From Microbacterium sp. (GTDB lineage Bacteria; Actinomycetota; Actinomycetes; Actinomycetales; Microbacteriaceae): DNA of 64,000 nucleotides. Of the stretch, positions 48,241 through 57,550 are shown piece by piece (within the stretch, counting starts at the first letter, position 1; each line of letters starts with the position of its first letter). Position numbers and translations under genes: made by a program. The notes beneath the pieces were generated by a model, which was not told the DNA's origin, did no database searches, and saw only the letters and a program-made list of their open reading frames with translations. The stretch covers positions 18,154-82,153 of the forward strand of contig JAGIAK010000002.1 of the NCBI GenBank assembly GCA_017744855.1, in the 5' to 3' direction.

Positions 48241-49626
48241 TCATGCGTCGACATACGACGTCACACCGAGGCGGTCGCGCAGGGTCTCCCCCGCGCGCCC
48301 GAGCAGGCCGCGGCGACGGAGTTCGGGGGCGGCGAGGCGGGTGAAGGCCTCGAACTGCGCCGGCTGGTAGGCGGAGAGCACGTTGAAGCCGTCGGCCGCG
48401 CCCTCGTCACGCCAGGTCTCCACGTGGTCGGCGACGGCTGCCGCGTCGCCCACGACGAACGCAGCGGGGACCGCGTGCGCGGCGACCAGGTGGCGCCAGG
48501 CCAACGGGCGGTCAGCATCAGCCGCCGTTCCGGAGACGACCAGGCCGGCGATGCGGCCGACCCGCTCGACGAGAGCGGCGCCGCGGTCACCGAGGCGTTC
48601 GACCTCGGCTGCGGTCACCGGCGCATCGAAGGCGGACGCACGCAACGTGTCGTCCTCCGCGACCCCGAGCGCGTCGGCGAGCGCGTCCACGGTGCGGTTC
48701 GCGGGGAACGCCGTGCGCTCGCGCTGATGCCCTTCGGCGAGCGGGACGAGCGCGAGCAGCCGTTCCACGATGCGACGGGCCTCGGCATCCGTCTCCGCCA
48801 CCACGGGCAGGATGGGCGCGATGACCTTCAGCGCGTCGGGCGAGCGGCCCGACTCCGCGGCGAGGTCGCGCAGTATCGACCTCGTCTCGACGGCGGCTGC
48901 GAGGTCGGGCACACCGATGAGCGCGAGGTCGGCCTCGGTCGCGGCGAGAGCTCGGGAGCGCGGTGACGTGCCGGCGTGCACGATCGGGATCTGCCCCTGC
49001 GGCGGCCTCGCCACGTTCAACGGACCGGTCACCCGCACGTGCTCGCCCTGCAGATCGGCCCCGCGCAGCGCATCGGCGTCGATGAGCACGCCCCGCTCCG
49101 CATCGGCGATCCAGGCGTCGTCGCCCCACGAGTCCCACAGACGTCGCAGCGCGGTGACGAACTCCTCGGCGCGGTCGTACCTGGTCTCGTTGTCGGCGTG
49201 CGCATCGCGACCGTGGTTTCCGGCCGCGCGAGGCTCCGCACCGGTCACGAGGTTGACCCCGGCGCGCCCGCCGCTGAGCAGGTCGAGCGAGGCGAGCTGC
49301 CGCGCCGTCGCGTAGGGGTCGGCGTACGTCGTGTTCACCGTGGCGATCAACCCGATGCGGCTGGTCACGGCGGCGAGGTGCAGCACGGCGCTCAGCGGAT
49401 CGATGCGGGCGAGCAGGTACGGGTCGCGGAACTCCAGATCCGGCCCGGTGGCCAGCCAGTCGCCGAAGAACAGGTAATCGAGCCCTGCGCCCTCGGCCTC
49501 CTCGGCGATCCGGCGGAGCACAGCGGCGTCACCCGCGGGGTCGCGGTGGGCTCCGGGCTGGCGCCACCCCGAGGGGTACGCGCCGAGAGTGCGCACCATG
49601 GCGCCGATGAGGAGAGGTTCGGTCAT
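48241..49626 (-). CDS. NtaA/SnaA/DszA-type flavin-dependent monooxygenase
   Basis: 461 residues from ATG 49626, 7 nt after TAGCGT (leaderless). Luciferase-like fold with the long NtaA-type insertions: LDYLFFGDWLATGP, PLSAVLHLAAVTSRIGLIAT, GGRAGVNLVTGAEPRAAGNHG. These two-component enzymes use FMNH2 to cleave C-N or C-S bonds or oxidise organosulfur compounds. It runs in the same direction as, and just upstream of, the ABC/LLM operon, so both likely serve one pathway (inference). Confidence 0.88.
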   Translation of the reverse strand: MTEPLLIGAMVRTLGAYPSGWRQPGAHRDPAGDAAVLRRIAEEAEGAGLDYLFFGDWLATGPDLEFRDPYLLARIDPLSAVLHLAAVTSRIGLIATVNTTYADPYATARQLASLDLLSGGRAGVNLVTGAEPRAAGNHGRDAHADNETRYDRAEEFVTALRRLWDSWGDDAWIADAERGVLIDADALRGADLQGEHVRVTGPLNVARPPQGQIPIVHAGTSPRSRALAATEADLALIGVPDLAAAVETRSILRDLAAESGRSPDALKVIAPILPVVAETDAEARRIVERLLALVPLAEGHQRERTAFPANRTVDALADALGVAEDDTLRASAFDAPVTAAEVERLGDRGAALVERVGRIAGLVVSGTAADADRPLAWRHLVAAHAVPAAFVVGDAAAVADHVETWRDEGAADGFNVLSAYQPAQFEAFTRLAAPELRRRGLLGRAGETLRDRLGVTSYVDA

Positions 49627-49732
49627 GGCGGCCACGCTAGGAGCCGGGGTCGCCGCCGGGCGAGCGCCCCGAAGCATACGGTCTCACGACGCAACAGTTC
49701 GACGCATACCGCCCACCCTCTACGCTGAGAGC
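49627..49732. promoter_or_regulatory. Divergent leaderless promoters: monooxygenase / oxidoreductase
   Basis: Plus strand: TTCGAC (49698-49703), 17-nt spacer, TACGCT (49721-49726), 6 nt before ATG 49733. Minus strand: TAGCGT (49639-49634), 7 nt before ATG 49626. Confidence 0.6.
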
Positions 49733-50737
49733 ATGACTGGTCTTCGTTGGGGAATCCTCGCCACCGGCGGCATCGCCGGAGCCTTCGCATCCGATCTGCG
49801 TGCCGCAGGCCTCGACCTGGTGGCCGTCGGCTCGCGCTCGCAGGAGTCGGCCGACGCGTTCGCCGCCCGCTACGGCATCCCGCACGCGCACCCGTCGTAC
49901 GAGGCGCTGGTCGCGGATCCCGACGTCGACATCGTCTACGTCTCGACGCCGCATCCGATGCACCACGCCAATGCACGCCTGGCCCTCGAGGCGGGCAAGC
50001 ACGTTCTCGTCGAGAAGGCGTTCACGCTGAACCGCGCCGAGGCCGAAGACCTCCGCGTCCTCGCCGCCGAGCGCGGCCTCGTGGTCACCGAGGCCATGTG
50101 GACCCGTTACCTCCCGCAGATGGTGCGCATGCGCGAGCTCATCGCCGAGGGCGCCCTCGGCGACATCCGCACGGTCTCCGCCTCGCACACCCAGCTGCTC
50201 TCCGACGATCCGGAGCACCGTCTGAACGCACTCGAGCTCGGTGGCGGAGCACTCCTCGACCTCGGCATCTACCCGGTGTCGTTCATCTGGGGCGTGCTCG
50301 GGGCGCCCACCGGCATCCACGCCGTCGGCCGGCTGATCGAGACGGGCGCCGATGCCGAGGTCGCCACCGTGATGACCCACGCGGGCGGCGTCGTGTCAAC
50401 GATGTTCTCCTCCTCGCGCGCGGCTGGAGCCAACACGGCTGCCGTCTTCGGCACGAAGGCCCGCATCGAGATCGAGCCGGCCTGGTCGGCGTCGTCGCGA
50501 CTGCGCCTCATCGATCCCGACGGCATCGTGCTCGAAGAGGTGGGCGGACCGCTCGCCGACGGCGCGCCGCGAGGGATGGAGCACGAGGCTCTCGCGACCG
50601 AACGGCTCGTGCGCGAAGGACCGCTCGGCGGGGACATCATGACGATCGCCGACAGCGTCGCCATCATGGGCACGCTCGACGAGATCCGCGCGCAGATCGG
50701 CGTGCGGTATCCCCGCGAGGAGGCGAGCAATGGCTGA
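49733..50737 (+). CDS. Gfo/Idh/MocA-family oxidoreductase
   Basis: 334 residues from ATG 49733 at a leaderless promoter. Rossmann start LRWGILATGGIAGAFA, then STPHPMHHANARLALEAGKHVLVEKAF, with the EK pair that places NAD(P) and the sugar-binding C-terminal domain. Resembles trans-1,2-dihydrobenzenediol-dehydrogenase-like members. Probably oxidises or reduces a sugar or cyclitol. The next gene starts within its 3' end (8-nt overlap). Confidence 0.9.
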   Translation: MTGLRWGILATGGIAGAFASDLRAAGLDLVAVGSRSQESADAFAARYGIPHAHPSYEALVADPDVDIVYVSTPHPMHHANARLALEAGKHVLVEKAFTLNRAEAEDLRVLAAERGLVVTEAMWTRYLPQMVRMRELIAEGALGDIRTVSASHTQLLSDDPEHRLNALELGGGALLDLGIYPVSFIWGVLGAPTGIHAVGRLIETGADAEVATVMTHAGGVVSTMFSSSRAAGANTAAVFGTKARIEIEPAWSASSRLRLIDPDGIVLEEVGGPLADGAPRGMEHEALATERLVREGPLGGDIMTIADSVAIMGTLDEIRAQIGVRYPREEASNG

Positions 50738-51653
50738 GACGCCGGACGCCCGCGTGGCGGTCTACCTCGACTTCGACAACATCGTCATCTCCTGGTACGA
50801 CCGTGTGCACGGACGCAACTCGTACGGCAAGGACCGCCAGCGCATCACCGAGAACCCGAACGACCCCGAGGTCGCCGAGCGGCTCAAGGGCGCCATGATC
50901 GAGGTCGGCGCGATCATCGACTACGCCGCGTCCTTCGGCACGCTCGTGCTCACCCGTGCATACGCCGACTGGTCGTCGCCGGTGAACGCGGAGTACCGCT
51001 CGCAGCTCGTGGCGCGAGCCGTCGATCTGGTGCAGCTGTTCCCCGCCGCCGCATATGCGAAGAACGGCGCCGACATCCGCCTCGCGGTGGATGCCGTCGA
51101 GGACATGTTCCGCCTGCCCGACCTGACCCACGTGGTGATCGTGGCCGGCGACAGCGACTACGTGCCGCTCGCGCAGCGGTGCAAGCGGCTCGGACGCTAC
51201 GTGATCGGCGTCGGCGTCGCCGGGTCCACGGCGAAGTCGCTCGCCGCCGCCTGCGACGAGTTCGAGTCGTACGACTCGCTGCCCGGCGTCGTGCGGCCGG
51301 CGAAGACGGCGGCTCCCGTGCAGGAGGCCGACACCGCGGCCCCGGCGAAGGCGAAGGCGAAGCCCTCGACGCGGAACGGGCGCACGAAGGCGCCGGCGAA
51401 GATCGACGAGCAGGGCGAGGCGACCGAGCTGCTCCAGCGCGCGCTGCGCCTCGGGCACGACAAGGCGGATGCCGACGAGTGGCTGCACAGCTCGGCGGTG
51501 AAGACGCACATGCGCCGCATGGACCCCTCGTTCAGCGAGAAGGCGCTCGGCTACCGCTCGTTCTCCGACTTCCTCAAGTCGCGCGACGACATCGCCGAGC
51601 TGGAGGAGACCGGACACGAACGCCTGGTCAAGCTGCGGGAGCCCGCGGCCTGA
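50730..51653 (+). CDS. NYN-domain ribonuclease with C-terminal OST-HTH/LOTUS domain
   Basis: 307 residues. N-terminal NYN/LabA (DUF88) PIN-like domain with acidic residues in YLDFDNIV (Asp14, Asp16) and VAGDSDYVPL; linker of Ala/Lys/Pro; C-terminal ~70 residues (LLQRALRLGHDKADADEWLH...ALGYRSFSDFLKS) fit an OST-HTH/LOTUS RNA-binding domain. Likely an RNA-processing nuclease, seemingly unrelated to its sugar-metabolism neighbours. Overlaps the previous gene by 8 nt. Confidence 0.87.
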   Translation: MAETPDARVAVYLDFDNIVISWYDRVHGRNSYGKDRQRITENPNDPEVAERLKGAMIEVGAIIDYAASFGTLVLTRAYADWSSPVNAEYRSQLVARAVDLVQLFPAAAYAKNGADIRLAVDAVEDMFRLPDLTHVVIVAGDSDYVPLAQRCKRLGRYVIGVGVAGSTAKSLAAACDEFESYDSLPGVVRPAKTAAPVQEADTAAPAKAKAKPSTRNGRTKAPAKIDEQGEATELLQRALRLGHDKADADEWLHSSAVKTHMRRMDPSFSEKALGYRSFSDFLKSRDDIAELEETGHERLVKLREPAA

Positions 51654-51669
51654 CCAGGCGTCTGTGACG

Positions 51670-52809
51670 TCAGAGCGTCTGCGCGTACGGATCGAACGCG
51701 GCGTCGAGAGATCCGACCTCGCCGATGGTGCTCTCGACGGGCACGAAGGTGCGCGACTCGGCGGCCTCCTCGATCGAGAGCAGGGTGTCGAGCACGTGGT
51801 AGCCGAACTCGCCGGTCGCCACGTGCGGGCGGTCGTCACGCACCGAGCGCACCATGTCGAGCAGCCCGAGACCGCGACCGGAGACGACGCCCTCCTGGGC
51901 GACGGGGACGATCTCCTGCTCGATAGGCTCCGGCGGGATGAACATGCGCGTGAGAGGGCGGGTGATCGAGATCGCACCGCCGAAGGTGTTCGGGTCGGGG
52001 ATCACCAGCGTGCCCTCGGTGCCCGTGATCTCGACGATCCCGGTACGCAGCATCGGCGAGTCCGTGCTGTACAGGCTCTGCGCCTGACCTCCGCGCTCGA
52101 AGTCCATGAGCACGCTCAGCGTCGACGGCACCTCGACAGGGAACTCCTGGCCGGCCAGCGGCCCCTCCTGCACCCGGCGGGTCTCCTGCCCCTTGAGGCC
52201 GAGGGCGGCCACCGCGGCGACTGGTCCGAACACGTGCACCAGCGTCGACACGTAGTACGGCCCCATGTCCAGCAGCGGCCCGCCGCCCTTCGCGTACAGG
52301 AACGCGGGGTCGGGGTGGAAGATCTCCGGTCCCTGCCACTGGAACGTCGTCTGGGCGAACAGCGGCCGGCCGATGTCCCCCCGCGCGATCAGGCGCTTCG
52401 CGGTCTGCACGCCTGGGCCGAGCACGGTGTCCGGCGCGGCGCCGACCCGGAGGCCGGCGGCGTCCGCACGGTCGAGGAGCCGCCGCGCCTCGTCGCGGTT
52501 CACCCCGAGCGGCTTCTCCGTCCACACGTGCTTGCCCGCGGCGATGATCGCCTCGGAGACCTCGACGTGCACGGCCGGCGGCGTGATGTTGACGACGATC
52601 GCGATGTCGGGGTCGCCGAGCACGGTGTCCACGTCTCCCCACGCGGGGACGCCGTACTTCTCCGCCTGGGCGCGGGCTCGCTCCTGGATGACGTCGGCGA
52701 CGGCGAGCACGCGCAGGTCGGGGAAGCTCGTGAGGTTCGTGAGGTACTGGTCGCTGATGTTGCCGGCGCCGATGACGCCGACGCCGACCGTGTTCGATCC
52801 GGCGGCCAT
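51670..52809 (-). CDS. Gfo/Idh/MocA-family oxidoreductase
   Basis: 379 residues. GVIGAGNISDQYLTNL Rossmann motif, NITPPAVHVEVSEAIIAAGKHVWTEKPLGVN with the EKP cofactor/catalytic segment, and GGGPLLDMGPYYVSTLVHVFG. Typical of dehydrogenases acting on sugars or inositols. Start overlaps the isomerase stop by one base; the two genes form an operon leaving the TetR operator region. Confidence 0.93.
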   Translation of the reverse strand: MAAGSNTVGVGVIGAGNISDQYLTNLTSFPDLRVLAVADVIQERARAQAEKYGVPAWGDVDTVLGDPDIAIVVNITPPAVHVEVSEAIIAAGKHVWTEKPLGVNRDEARRLLDRADAAGLRVGAAPDTVLGPGVQTAKRLIARGDIGRPLFAQTTFQWQGPEIFHPDPAFLYAKGGGPLLDMGPYYVSTLVHVFGPVAAVAALGLKGQETRRVQEGPLAGQEFPVEVPSTLSVLMDFERGGQAQSLYSTDSPMLRTGIVEITGTEGTLVIPDPNTFGGAISITRPLTRMFIPPEPIEQEIVPVAQEGVVSGRGLGLLDMVRSVRDDRPHVATGEFGYHVLDTLLSIEEAAESRTFVPVESTIGEVGSLDAAFDPYAQTL

Positions 52810-53615
52810 CAGGAGGCGACCGTCGCGTCGAGGTACACGCGGCTGCGCTCGACAGCCTCGAGCAGATCGCCCTCGTAGTGGTCGAACTCGACGATCGCGA
52901 GCTCCAGCGCAGGGGCGGCAGCGATGGCCGCGGCGAGCGGCACGCGCCCGTCGCCGGCGGGCACCTGATCCGCCGGCGGGTACGCGTCCACCAGCGCGGG
53001 GTCGAGCGTGCCGTCCTTGGCGTGCACGGCGACGACGCGGTCTCCGAGACGCTGCAGGAGAGCGACGGGGTCGACCCCGCCGCGGGCCACCCAGTACAGG
53101 TCGACCTCGAGCACGACGCGCTCGTCGAGGAGTCCGGCGAGCACCTCAAGGCCGGTCACTCCGTCGAACGTCGCCTCGAGCTCGTGCGCGTGGTTGTGGT
53201 ACCCGACGCGGATGCCTTCGGCCGCGCCGATCTCGGCGGCGGCGTTGAGCAGGCGCGCGGTCTCCTCGATCTGTGCGACGGACTCCCAGCGCGCGGGCTC
53301 CGTGTAGGGGTCGATGACCGTCCCCATTCCGAGGGTCTTCGCGGCGGCGAACACCTCGGCGGGCGTCGGCACCGGGATCGTCGTCCCGCTGCCGTCGGGG
53401 TTGACGAACGACTCCGAGGCGAGGAACGCGTGACCGCTGGGGGCGCGCAGGCCCGCAGCGGAGAGTGCGGTGGCGAGCGGCTCGGCGCGGTGCACGAAGT
53501 CGTACGGCTCCACCGCGGTGAACCCGCGATCGGCGACCGCGCCGAGCGTGCCTTCGAGATCGGCGTCCAGCTCGTTCTTGAGCGTGAACAGCTGGATGGA
53601 TGTCTGGACCGGCAT
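52809..53615 (-). CDS. TIM-barrel sugar phosphate isomerase/epimerase-like protein
   Basis: 268 residues, AP-endonuclease-2 (xylose isomerase-like) barrel. Metal-site segments visible: VGYHNHAHELE, VLEVDLYWVARGG, VVAVHAKDGTL, AIVEFDHYEGD. Acts on a sugar, keto-sugar or cyclitol. AGGAG lies 8 nt before ATG 53615. First gene of the two-gene operon with the oxidoreductase, divergent from TetR. Confidence 0.88.
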   Translation of the reverse strand: MPVQTSIQLFTLKNELDADLEGTLGAVADRGFTAVEPYDFVHRAEPLATALSAAGLRAPSGHAFLASESFVNPDGSGTTIPVPTPAEVFAAAKTLGMGTVIDPYTEPARWESVAQIEETARLLNAAAEIGAAEGIRVGYHNHAHELEATFDGVTGLEVLAGLLDERVVLEVDLYWVARGGVDPVALLQRLGDRVVAVHAKDGTLDPALVDAYPPADQVPAGDGRVPLAAAIAAAPALELAIVEFDHYEGDLLEAVERSRVYLDATVAS

Positions 53616-53725
53616 CGCGGTGCTCCTTCGGTTGTCTACGGTGACGCCGGGCGGGAATGCCCTGTGCGTGGAAGGCTATCACCGAAAACCTCCGACCGGA
53701 AGTTTTTATTCGGTAGACTTCCCCC
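53616..53725. promoter_or_regulatory. TetR operator and divergent promoters
   Basis: A 22-bp palindrome at 53685-53706 has arms AAAACCTCCG and CGGAAGTTTT with one mismatch and a 2-bp centre. On the plus strand TAGACT (53714-53719) is 6 nt before ATG 53726; on the minus strand a TAGCCT box lies at 53678-53673. The operator sits between both -10 boxes, fitting repression of both directions. Confidence 0.7.
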
Positions 53726-54364
53726 ATGTCCGATCCCCGCGCCGAGCCCCGCAGGAGGGGCGCGTACGCCAAGGGCGTCGCGCGCCGCCAGGAGATCCTC
53801 GATCGCGCCATCGAGGTCTTCGCCGAGCGCGGGTCCGACCGCACCAGCCTGCGTGCCATCGCCAGCGCCGTCGGCGTCACCCATGCCGCGCTCACGCACT
53901 ACTTCGGCTCCCTGGAGGAGCTCCTCATCGCCGTGTACCTCGCGAGCGGCGATGCGGACGGCGAGCGCGAACCGCCGTCAGACGACCTGACGCCGGTCGG
54001 CATGATGATCGAGTCGGCCCGCACCAACCGGGAGGTCCCCGGCCTCGTGCAGCTCTACTCGTCGCTCATCGCCACCGCCCTGGAGGAGGGCCACCCCGCG
54101 GCGAAGGAGTTCGCGACGACGCGCTTCGCCCGCCTGCGCGAAGAGCTCGCCTCCCGCATCGCCGCCCAGCAGGCCTCCGGGCTCATCCGCGGCGACGTCC
54201 CGGCGGATGCCGTGGCCGCCCTCGTCATCGCGGCCTCGGACGGCCTGCAGACGCAGTGGCTGCTCGACGACGCCGCCCCGCAGCACGAGGCGCTCGCGGC
54301 CCTGGAGCTCATGCTGCGCGGCTCCGCCTCGCGCGCGCCCTCAGGAGGCGACGGAGCGCAGTGA
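53726..54364 (+). CDS. TetR-family transcriptional regulator of the sugar cluster
   Basis: 212 residues. Helix-turn-helix RRQEILDRAIEVFAERGSDR then TSLRAIASAVGVTHAALTHY; C-terminal ligand domain. Leaderless start. Located between two convergent/divergent blocks of sugar genes with a strong palindrome upstream, so it likely represses itself and the isomerase/oxidoreductase pair. Its last 24 nt overlap the MFS gene. Confidence 0.92.
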   Translation: MSDPRAEPRRRGAYAKGVARRQEILDRAIEVFAERGSDRTSLRAIASAVGVTHAALTHYFGSLEELLIAVYLASGDADGEREPPSDDLTPVGMMIESARTNREVPGLVQLYSSLIATALEEGHPAAKEFATTRFARLREELASRIAAQQASGLIRGDVPADAVAALVIAASDGLQTQWLLDDAAPQHEALAALELMLRGSASRAPSGGDGAQ

Positions 54365-55567
54365 TCGCCATCCGGCGATGACCACGACCCCGGTGAAGAG
54401 GCCGACCGCCGCGTAGGCGACCCGCGGATCGGCGAGATCGGCGAGCCCGCCGACGAGCATCCCGGTGACGACCGACGACCCCGGCAGCATCATGGCCCAG
54501 ATCCCCATGAGCCGCCCGCGCATCGAGGTCGGCGTCTCCAGCAGCACGAGGGCGTTGGCCCGCGCGATGAACCACATCGACGTCGCACCGGCGAGCGCCG
54601 TCGCCGCGAGCAGCAGCGGGAACGTCGGAGCCGCCGCGACGAGGAGCACGGATGCGGCGAGGGCGACGGCGAGCGCCCTCACCTCCTCGCTCCGCGGGAC
54701 CACCGGCCCCGTCGCCGACAGCAGCGCGCCGGGAAGGGCGCCGAGCCCGAACGCCACGGCGATCGCCGCGTACCCCTCGCCTCCCGCGTCGAAGACCTCG
54801 GACGACATCAACGGCATCACCACGGCGATGTTGTACGACGCGGCAGCGCCGATCGCGAGGAGCAGGGTGGTGCGGATGCGGGGCGTGCGCAGCGCGAACC
54901 GCCACGGCCGCTCCGGGGTCGACGTCGCGACGGGCGTCCGCTCGTGCGCCGGGATGCGGAGCGAGAGCAGCACGAGCACGCCGGGCACGAACGAGACGGC
55001 GTTGACGACGAAGCACCAGCCGACGCCGCCGGCGACGAGGATCGCTCCCGCCATGGCCGGTCCGACGATGCGCGAGGAGTTGATGATCACCTCGTTCATG
55101 CTCACGGCGCTGGTCGTACGCTCACGTCCCACCAGGTCGAGGACGAGCAGCTGACGCGCCGGGTTGTCGACGGCGAAGGCGATGCCCTGCGCGAGCGCGA
55201 GCCCGATCAGCGCCGGCAGCGTCACCAGTCCCCCGAACGCCAGCACGGCGAGCGCCGCGGCCGCCGCGGCCTGCGCCGCCTGCGTGCAGAGGAGCACCGC
55301 CCGCCGGGAGAACCTGTCGACGAACACGCCGGCGAGCGGACCGGCGAGCAGGGTCGGCAGCATCACGGCGCCGGTGACGACTCCGAGCGCGACGCCGTCG
55401 CCGCCCAGCTCCACCACCAGCCACGCGATCCCGACCAGGGAGGCCGCGCCACCCGAGCCGGAGACGAACTGCGCGATGCTCCACCGCCGGAACGCGGGGT
55501 CTCGCAGCGACGAGAACGATCGGGCCAGGGCCGCGGTGGTGAACCGCGCGCCCAGCGGTCCCGTCAC
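54341..55567 (-). CDS. MFS transporter at the end of the sugar operon
   Basis: 408 residues from GTG 55567, which overlaps the isomerase stop by 4 nt (GTGA). About 12 helices; MFS_3 type loop [20 protein letters not shown]. Probable exporter or sugar/aglycone transporter; direction unknown. Last gene of the long minus-strand operon. Confidence 0.88.
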   Translation of the reverse strand: MTGPLGARFTTAALARSFSSLRDPAFRRWSIAQFVSGSGGAASLVGIAWLVVELGGDGVALGVVTGAVMLPTLLAGPLAGVFVDRFSRRAVLLCTQAAQAAAAAALAVLAFGGLVTLPALIGLALAQGIAFAVDNPARQLLVLDLVGRERTTSAVSMNEVIINSSRIVGPAMAGAILVAGGVGWCFVVNAVSFVPGVLVLLSLRIPAHERTPVATSTPERPWRFALRTPRIRTTLLLAIGAAASYNIAVVMPLMSSEVFDAGGEGYAAIAVAFGLGALPGALLSATGPVVPRSEEVRALAVALAASVLLVAAAPTFPLLLAATALAGATSMWFIARANALVLLETPTSMRGRLMGIWAMMLPGSSVVTGMLVGGLADLADPRVAYAAVGLFTGVVVIAGWRSLRSVAS

Positions 55568-56577
55568 TGGTTGCGGAAGGCGGCGTCGAAGGAGGCCGAG
55601 GGCTGCGGCCAGAGCAGGGAGCGCACGTACCCGACGGCCTCCGCCGCCCCGTGCAGGCGGTCCATGCCGGCGTCCTCCCACTCGATCGAGATCGGCCCGG
55701 TGTAGCCGATCGCGTCGAGAGCGCGGAAGGAGTCCTCCCAGGGGACGTCGCCGTGCCCCGTCGAGACGAAGTCCCATCCGCGGCGCGGGTCGCCCCAGGG
55801 CAGGTGCGAGCCGAGCACGCCGGCACGGCCGTTGCGCGGCCGCATCCTGGTGTCCTTGCAGTCCACGTGGTAGATGCGGTCCTGGAAGTCCCAGATGAAC
55901 CCGACCGGGTCGATGTTCTGCCACATCATGTGCGAGGGGTCCCAGTTGAACCCGAACGCCTCGCGGTGGCCGATGGCCTCCAGCGCCCGCACGCTCGACC
56001 AGTAGTCGTACGCGATCTCCGACGGGTGCACCTCGTGCGCGAACCGCACCCCCTCGTCGTCGAACACGTCGAGGATCGGGTTCCACCGGTTCGCGAAGTC
56101 CTCGAACCCGGCGTCGATGACGTCGGCACCCACGGGCGGGAACATCGCCACATACGGCCAGATCGACGACCCGGTGAAGCCCACGACCGTGTCGACGCCC
56201 AGCTTGCGGGCGACCCTGGCCGCCCGCTTCATGTCCTCGGCAGCGCGCTGCCTGACGCCATCGGCATCCCCGTCTCCCCACACGTAGTCGCGGAGGATCG
56301 CCCGGTGCCGGAAGTCGATCGGCGCATCGCACACCGCCTGCCCCGCGAGGTGATTCGAGATCGCGAACACCTGCAGGCCGTGCCGGTCCAGGATCTCCCT
56401 GCGCGAGGCAAGGTAGGCGTCGTCCTCATCGGCCCGCTGCAGGTCGAGATGGTCGCCGGATGCCGCGATCTCCAGGCCGTCGTAGCCCCACGAGGCCGCG
56501 AGCCTGGCCACCTCCTCGAACGGGAGATCGGCCCACTGGCCGGTGAACAGGGTGACCGGGTGGGATGACGTGCTCAC
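55564..56577 (-). CDS. TIM-barrel sugar isomerase/epimerase-like protein C
   Basis: 337 residues from GTG 56577 (GGAGG 5 nt upstream). Barrel with likely metal ligands in [13 protein letters not shown] (Glu), [11 protein letters not shown] (Asp), YHVDCKDT (His) and [11 protein letters not shown] (Glu). Longer than isomerase A and B and not closely related to them. GTGA overlap with isomerase B before it and with the MFS gene after it. Confidence 0.87.
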   Translation of the reverse strand: MSTSSHPVTLFTGQWADLPFEEVARLAASWGYDGLEIAASGDHLDLQRADEDDAYLASRREILDRHGLQVFAISNHLAGQAVCDAPIDFRHRAILRDYVWGDGDADGVRQRAAEDMKRAARVARKLGVDTVVGFTGSSIWPYVAMFPPVGADVIDAGFEDFANRWNPILDVFDDEGVRFAHEVHPSEIAYDYWSSVRALEAIGHREAFGFNWDPSHMMWQNIDPVGFIWDFQDRIYHVDCKDTRMRPRNGRAGVLGSHLPWGDPRRGWDFVSTGHGDVPWEDSFRALDAIGYTGPISIEWEDAGMDRLHGAAEAVGYVRSLLWPQPSASFDAAFRNQ

Positions 56578-57533
56578 GATGCCTCCGGATAGTTCTCCGC
56601 GATCCACGCCCAGCTCGTCTTCGCGCTCTCGAAGGGCTCCATGCTGGGCTTGTCCACCTCGATGATGACATCGCCGGCGAAGCCCTCTGGCAGCTGTGCG
56701 AGCGCCTCGGCGATGGGCACGTCGCCGAGCCCGGGCTCGAGGAAGAACCGCTGCCCCATGACGTCGAAGTACGGGGTGTGCGTCGCGCGCCCCGCGGCGG
56801 CGATCCCGAGGTCCATGTCCTTCACGTGCAGGTCGGAGATGCGGTCGGCGTGCGCGGCCACCCAGTCCACGACGTCCACTCCCGTCCAGGCGAGGTGGCC
56901 GATGTCGGGGCCGGCGGCGAGCAGGGATGCCGGGACGGCGTCGAGCACGTAGTCGTACTCCTCCTCGGTCTCGATCCAGGTGCCGACGTGGTTGTGCAGG
57001 GCCGGCGTCACGCCCTCGGCCTTCAGCACCTCCGCGGCCTCGCCGATGATGTTCGCCACGCGGTCCAGACGCGCCCCGTCGAACTCGTACCCGACGGCGG
57101 CGGCGACGTCGATGCGCGGACGCCCCGGCGCCATGTCCGCAGCGAGGAACACCCGGTCCAGGCCCATGTACAGCGTCTCCTCCGCACGGCGGCGGATGCC
57201 GTCGAACCAGCGGAAGTGCGCCTCGCGGTCGCCGGCGTGGTCGCGCCCGAACTCCTCGGGGAGCCCGATGTGCACGTAGCCGGGCGAGAGCCGCAGGCCG
57301 GAGTCGGCGATCACACTGGCATACGACTGCAGCGTCTGTGTGGGGAGCACCTCGAGCATCACCGCTCCGTAGCCGGCCTCGCGCACCTGGGCGAGGATCT
57401 TCGGCTGCTTCGGGAGGAACGACGACAGGTCGAACTCCCATCCGACCTCCCCCGGCTCACCGGTCGCCTCGCCGAGACCGACCGTGATCCACTGCAGCGT
57501 GTTCAGCGAGAAGTGCTCGCGTGTGAGGGCCAT
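56574..57533 (-). CDS. TIM-barrel sugar isomerase/epimerase-like protein B
   Basis: 319 residues from ATG 57533. Clear paralogue of the next gene: shares MLEVLxTQTLQSY, IRRxAEE, [11 protein letters not shown], IGHLxWxGxD, DLHVKDxD and IIEVDxxxM. The shared His, Asp and Glu residues form the expected metal site. Role in the cluster inferred as keto-sugar isomerisation or lyase. Confidence 0.88.
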   Translation of the reverse strand: MALTREHFSLNTLQWITVGLGEATGEPGEVGWEFDLSSFLPKQPKILAQVREAGYGAVMLEVLPTQTLQSYASVIADSGLRLSPGYVHIGLPEEFGRDHAGDREAHFRWFDGIRRRAEETLYMGLDRVFLAADMAPGRPRIDVAAAVGYEFDGARLDRVANIIGEAAEVLKAEGVTPALHNHVGTWIETEEEYDYVLDAVPASLLAAGPDIGHLAWTGVDVVDWVAAHADRISDLHVKDMDLGIAAAGRATHTPYFDVMGQRFFLEPGLGDVPIAEALAQLPEGFAGDVIIEVDKPSMEPFESAKTSWAWIAENYPEAS

Positions 57534-57550
57534 GACGTGTCCTTTCCGAC

